Shown piece after piece: positions 4,223 to 5,451 of a stretch of 5,451 bases of DNA. A program made the translations under genes and the position numbers. The notes beneath the pieces were generated by a model, which was given only the letters and a program-made list of their open reading frames with translations, was not told the origin of the DNA and ran no database searches. The stretch spans positions 1 to 5,451 of the forward strand of contig JAZRNM010000026.1 of NCBI GenBank assembly GCA_045648205.1, written 5' to 3'. The number at the start of each line of letters is the position of its first letter. Position 1 is the stretch's first letter. The stretch is from SIG440 sp045648205. Its GTDB lineage: Bacteria; Bacillota; Clostridia; Monoglobales; Monoglobaceae.

Positions 4223-4257
4223 AAAAAGCCCGCCAACACAAGTTTGACAGGCTTTTT
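4223..4257 (-). terminator. Intrinsic terminator of the amino-acid permease
   Basis: On the minus strand AAAAAGCC (4250-4257) and GGCTTTTT (4223-4230) form the base of a stem that extends by TGTCAA with TTGGCG through G-U pairs, making about 14 bp. The stem ends in TTTTT (4223-4227). It starts about 15 nt after the permease stop codon. Inner pairing is poorer on the plus strand, so minus polarity is favoured. Confidence 0.75.
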
Positions 4258-4272
4258 GTTACATTTCGCGAT

Positions 4273-5451
4273 TTATTGTTCGTCTATTTGTTTATCTCTT
4301 GGGTTTTTTAAAACAGCACCGATAAGCATAATTACCGCAAATACAATCAGGTAGAAAAGAACGGGGAAAGAAAATGTTCCGTTTGCCTTTGCGCTTATAT
4401 ATGGTGTAATTCCGTGTGCGTAAACTGCAGCGAATACCATGAACAGGCAAGCGAATATAGATATAATTGGCAAAAGGAAGCGTTTCACAAAGCCAAACTC
4501 TTTTTCTTTTTTTATCCACATTATAAACATGGGAATATATAAAGCATAGATTGTAACAATCGGAAGCTCAGATGAATCAAAATTGAACAAACCAAACCAA
4601 CCGCTTGTCAGGTTTGCGCCATAGAAGTAAATAAGCCAGAAAGAACAGATGAAGAGTCCCCAAACAGAAGAGTTGGTGGTCATATTTGTTTCTTTGTCTA
4701 TTTGCCCGAACATTTTCACTTTTGGACCGAGATTGCGGGCTGCAATAGCATACATGCCCCTGGTCGCACCCACCATAAGTCCGTTCAATGTGCCAAGACA
4801 GGAGACAACTATGCATATATTAAGAAGCAAACCGCCAACTGTTCCAAAAATGTTTGTGAAAGCTGTGGGAGCACCTTCCTTAATCAAAACTTCATTTGTG
4901 GCACCGCCTGCAACTCCGATATAATATAAGACGTAGGCAAGAACAACGATAAAAGCACCTATAATCAAAGCTAGAGGAAGATTTCTCTTGGGATTTTTCA
5001 GTTCTGCGTTTATTGATGTTGCAACAATCCAACCTTCATACGCAAAAACGGTTGCAACGACAGCAGCAAAAAGACCTCCGCTTGTTCCACCAATAGCTTC
5101 ATATACAACTGTTGTGAAGTTGTTTGTCAGTGTTCCGGTTGAAAAACCAACAACAGTACCCACAATTGCCATGAGACAGATTGGAATGAGTTTTATTACA
5201 GTTGCACTAATTTGAAATTTTCCTGCAAGCTTTGGTGAAAGGGCATTCATTGTGTAAGCTGAAATGAGAAAGAATCCGGATAGTGCCAAAACATTGGAGC
5301 TTGTCATCTCCCAGCCGAAAAGAACTCCGAAATATCTTGCTGACACCCATGCCAGAACTGAAGTCATACCAGGATAGTAAATGTTAACCATGAACCAGGC
5401 AAGGTAATAACCGAAACTTTTCCCGCAGGTTGCCTCGGCATAGTCAACAAC
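4273..5451 (-). CDS. APC-superfamily amino-acid permease, N-terminus beyond window
   Basis: The frame is open to the right edge: 20 codons (reading VVDYAEATCGKSFGYYLAWF) precede the first Met at 5389-5391, so the true start lies outside and 392 residues are visible. The protein is a secondary transporter in the cytoplasmic membrane that by family moves amino acids or related amines by symport or antiport. It shows about ten hydrophobic segments, probably TM3-12 of the usual 12. The diagnostic stretch is AYEGWIVATSINAELKNPKR (about visible residues 137-156), matching the TM6 and cytoplasmic-loop motif with E-x-K-N-P-x-R-x-x-P. It ends in a short charged tail (NPRDKQIDEQ). Resemblance is closest to the AA_permease_2 group (SteT/YfnA-like), but the substrate cannot be assigned. 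It stands alone as far as seen and ends in its own terminator, convergent with the tRNA gene. Confidence 0.88.
   Translation of the reverse strand, partial: VVDYAEATCGKSFGYYLAWFMVNIYYPGMTSVLAWVSARYFGVLFGWEMTSSNVLALSGFFLISAYTMNALSPKLAGKFQISATVIKLIPICLMAIVGTVVGFSTGTLTNNFTTVVYEAIGGTSGGLFAAVVATVFAYEGWIVATSINAELKNPKRNLPLALIIGAFIVVLAYVLYYIGVAGGATNEVLIKEGAPTAFTNIFGTVGGLLLNICIVVSCLGTLNGLMVGATRGMYAIAARNLGPKVKMFGQIDKETNMTTNSSVWGLFICSFWLIYFYGANLTSGWFGLFNFDSSELPIVTIYALYIPMFIMWIKKEKEFGFVKRFLLPIISIFACLFMVFAAVYAHGITPYISAKANGTFSFPVLFYLIVFAVIMLIGAVLKNPRDKQIDEQ

Noticed and set aside
4649..5215. Three plus-strand frames opposite the amino-acid permease
   Set aside because: They are shadows of the permease, whose own frame shows conserved APC motifs and membrane segments along its whole length.
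1..5451. CRISPR array, insertion sequence, phage or toxin-antitoxin locus
   Set aside because: I found no regularly spaced repeats, transposase motifs, target-site duplications or paired small frames with good ribosome binding sites anywhere in the window.

Overview
The window looks like a piece of chromosome from a low-GC Gram-positive bacterium, most likely a member of Clostridia. The DNA is AT-rich, ribosome binding sites are strong (AGGAGG type), promoters are close to the sigma-A consensus, and a Rex-like operator sits in front of the glyceraldehyde-3-phosphate dehydrogenase gene. No species can be named from the sequence alone. I see no phage, insertion sequence or CRISPR array, and most of the window is ordinary core genome.

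Left edge (1-277): the first codons of gap (minus strand), its leader with a probable Rex operator and a hairpin, and two divergent promoters whose -35 boxes are only 9 bp apart. The plus-strand promoter opens a tightly packed four-gene operon (278-3321). It holds rdgB (cleans non-canonical purine nucleotides from the NTP pool), a TtcA-family tRNA 2-thiolation enzyme, a two-domain GNAT-like acyltransferase of unknown substrate, and an ABC-2 polysaccharide-export type permease with no ATPase gene next to it. Gene gaps are 9 nt, 12 nt and a 4-nt ATGA overlap, so co-transcription and translational coupling are likely. A shared function for all four is not evident. The first two are nucleotide/tRNA maintenance, the last two look envelope-related.

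Middle (3322-3967): about 650 bp without an intact gene. A strong hairpin at 3333-3380 has its T-run on the minus-strand side, so it is best read as the terminator of a minus-strand unit starting near 3725. That unit contains what looks like a small frameshifted gene (two reading frames joined near 3497), or else a structured non-coding RNA. It converges on the operon and is the least explained part of the window.

Right half (3834-5451): two tandem plus-strand promoters, the second a perfect TTGACA-N17-TATAAT, drive a tRNA-Pro(UGG) gene with encoded CCA and a strong terminator. Between this and the next gene lie interleaved inverted repeats (4089-4157) and a second plus-strand terminator-like hairpin. 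An amino-acid permease of the APC superfamily then runs on the minus strand off the right edge, with its own terminator at 4223-4257.
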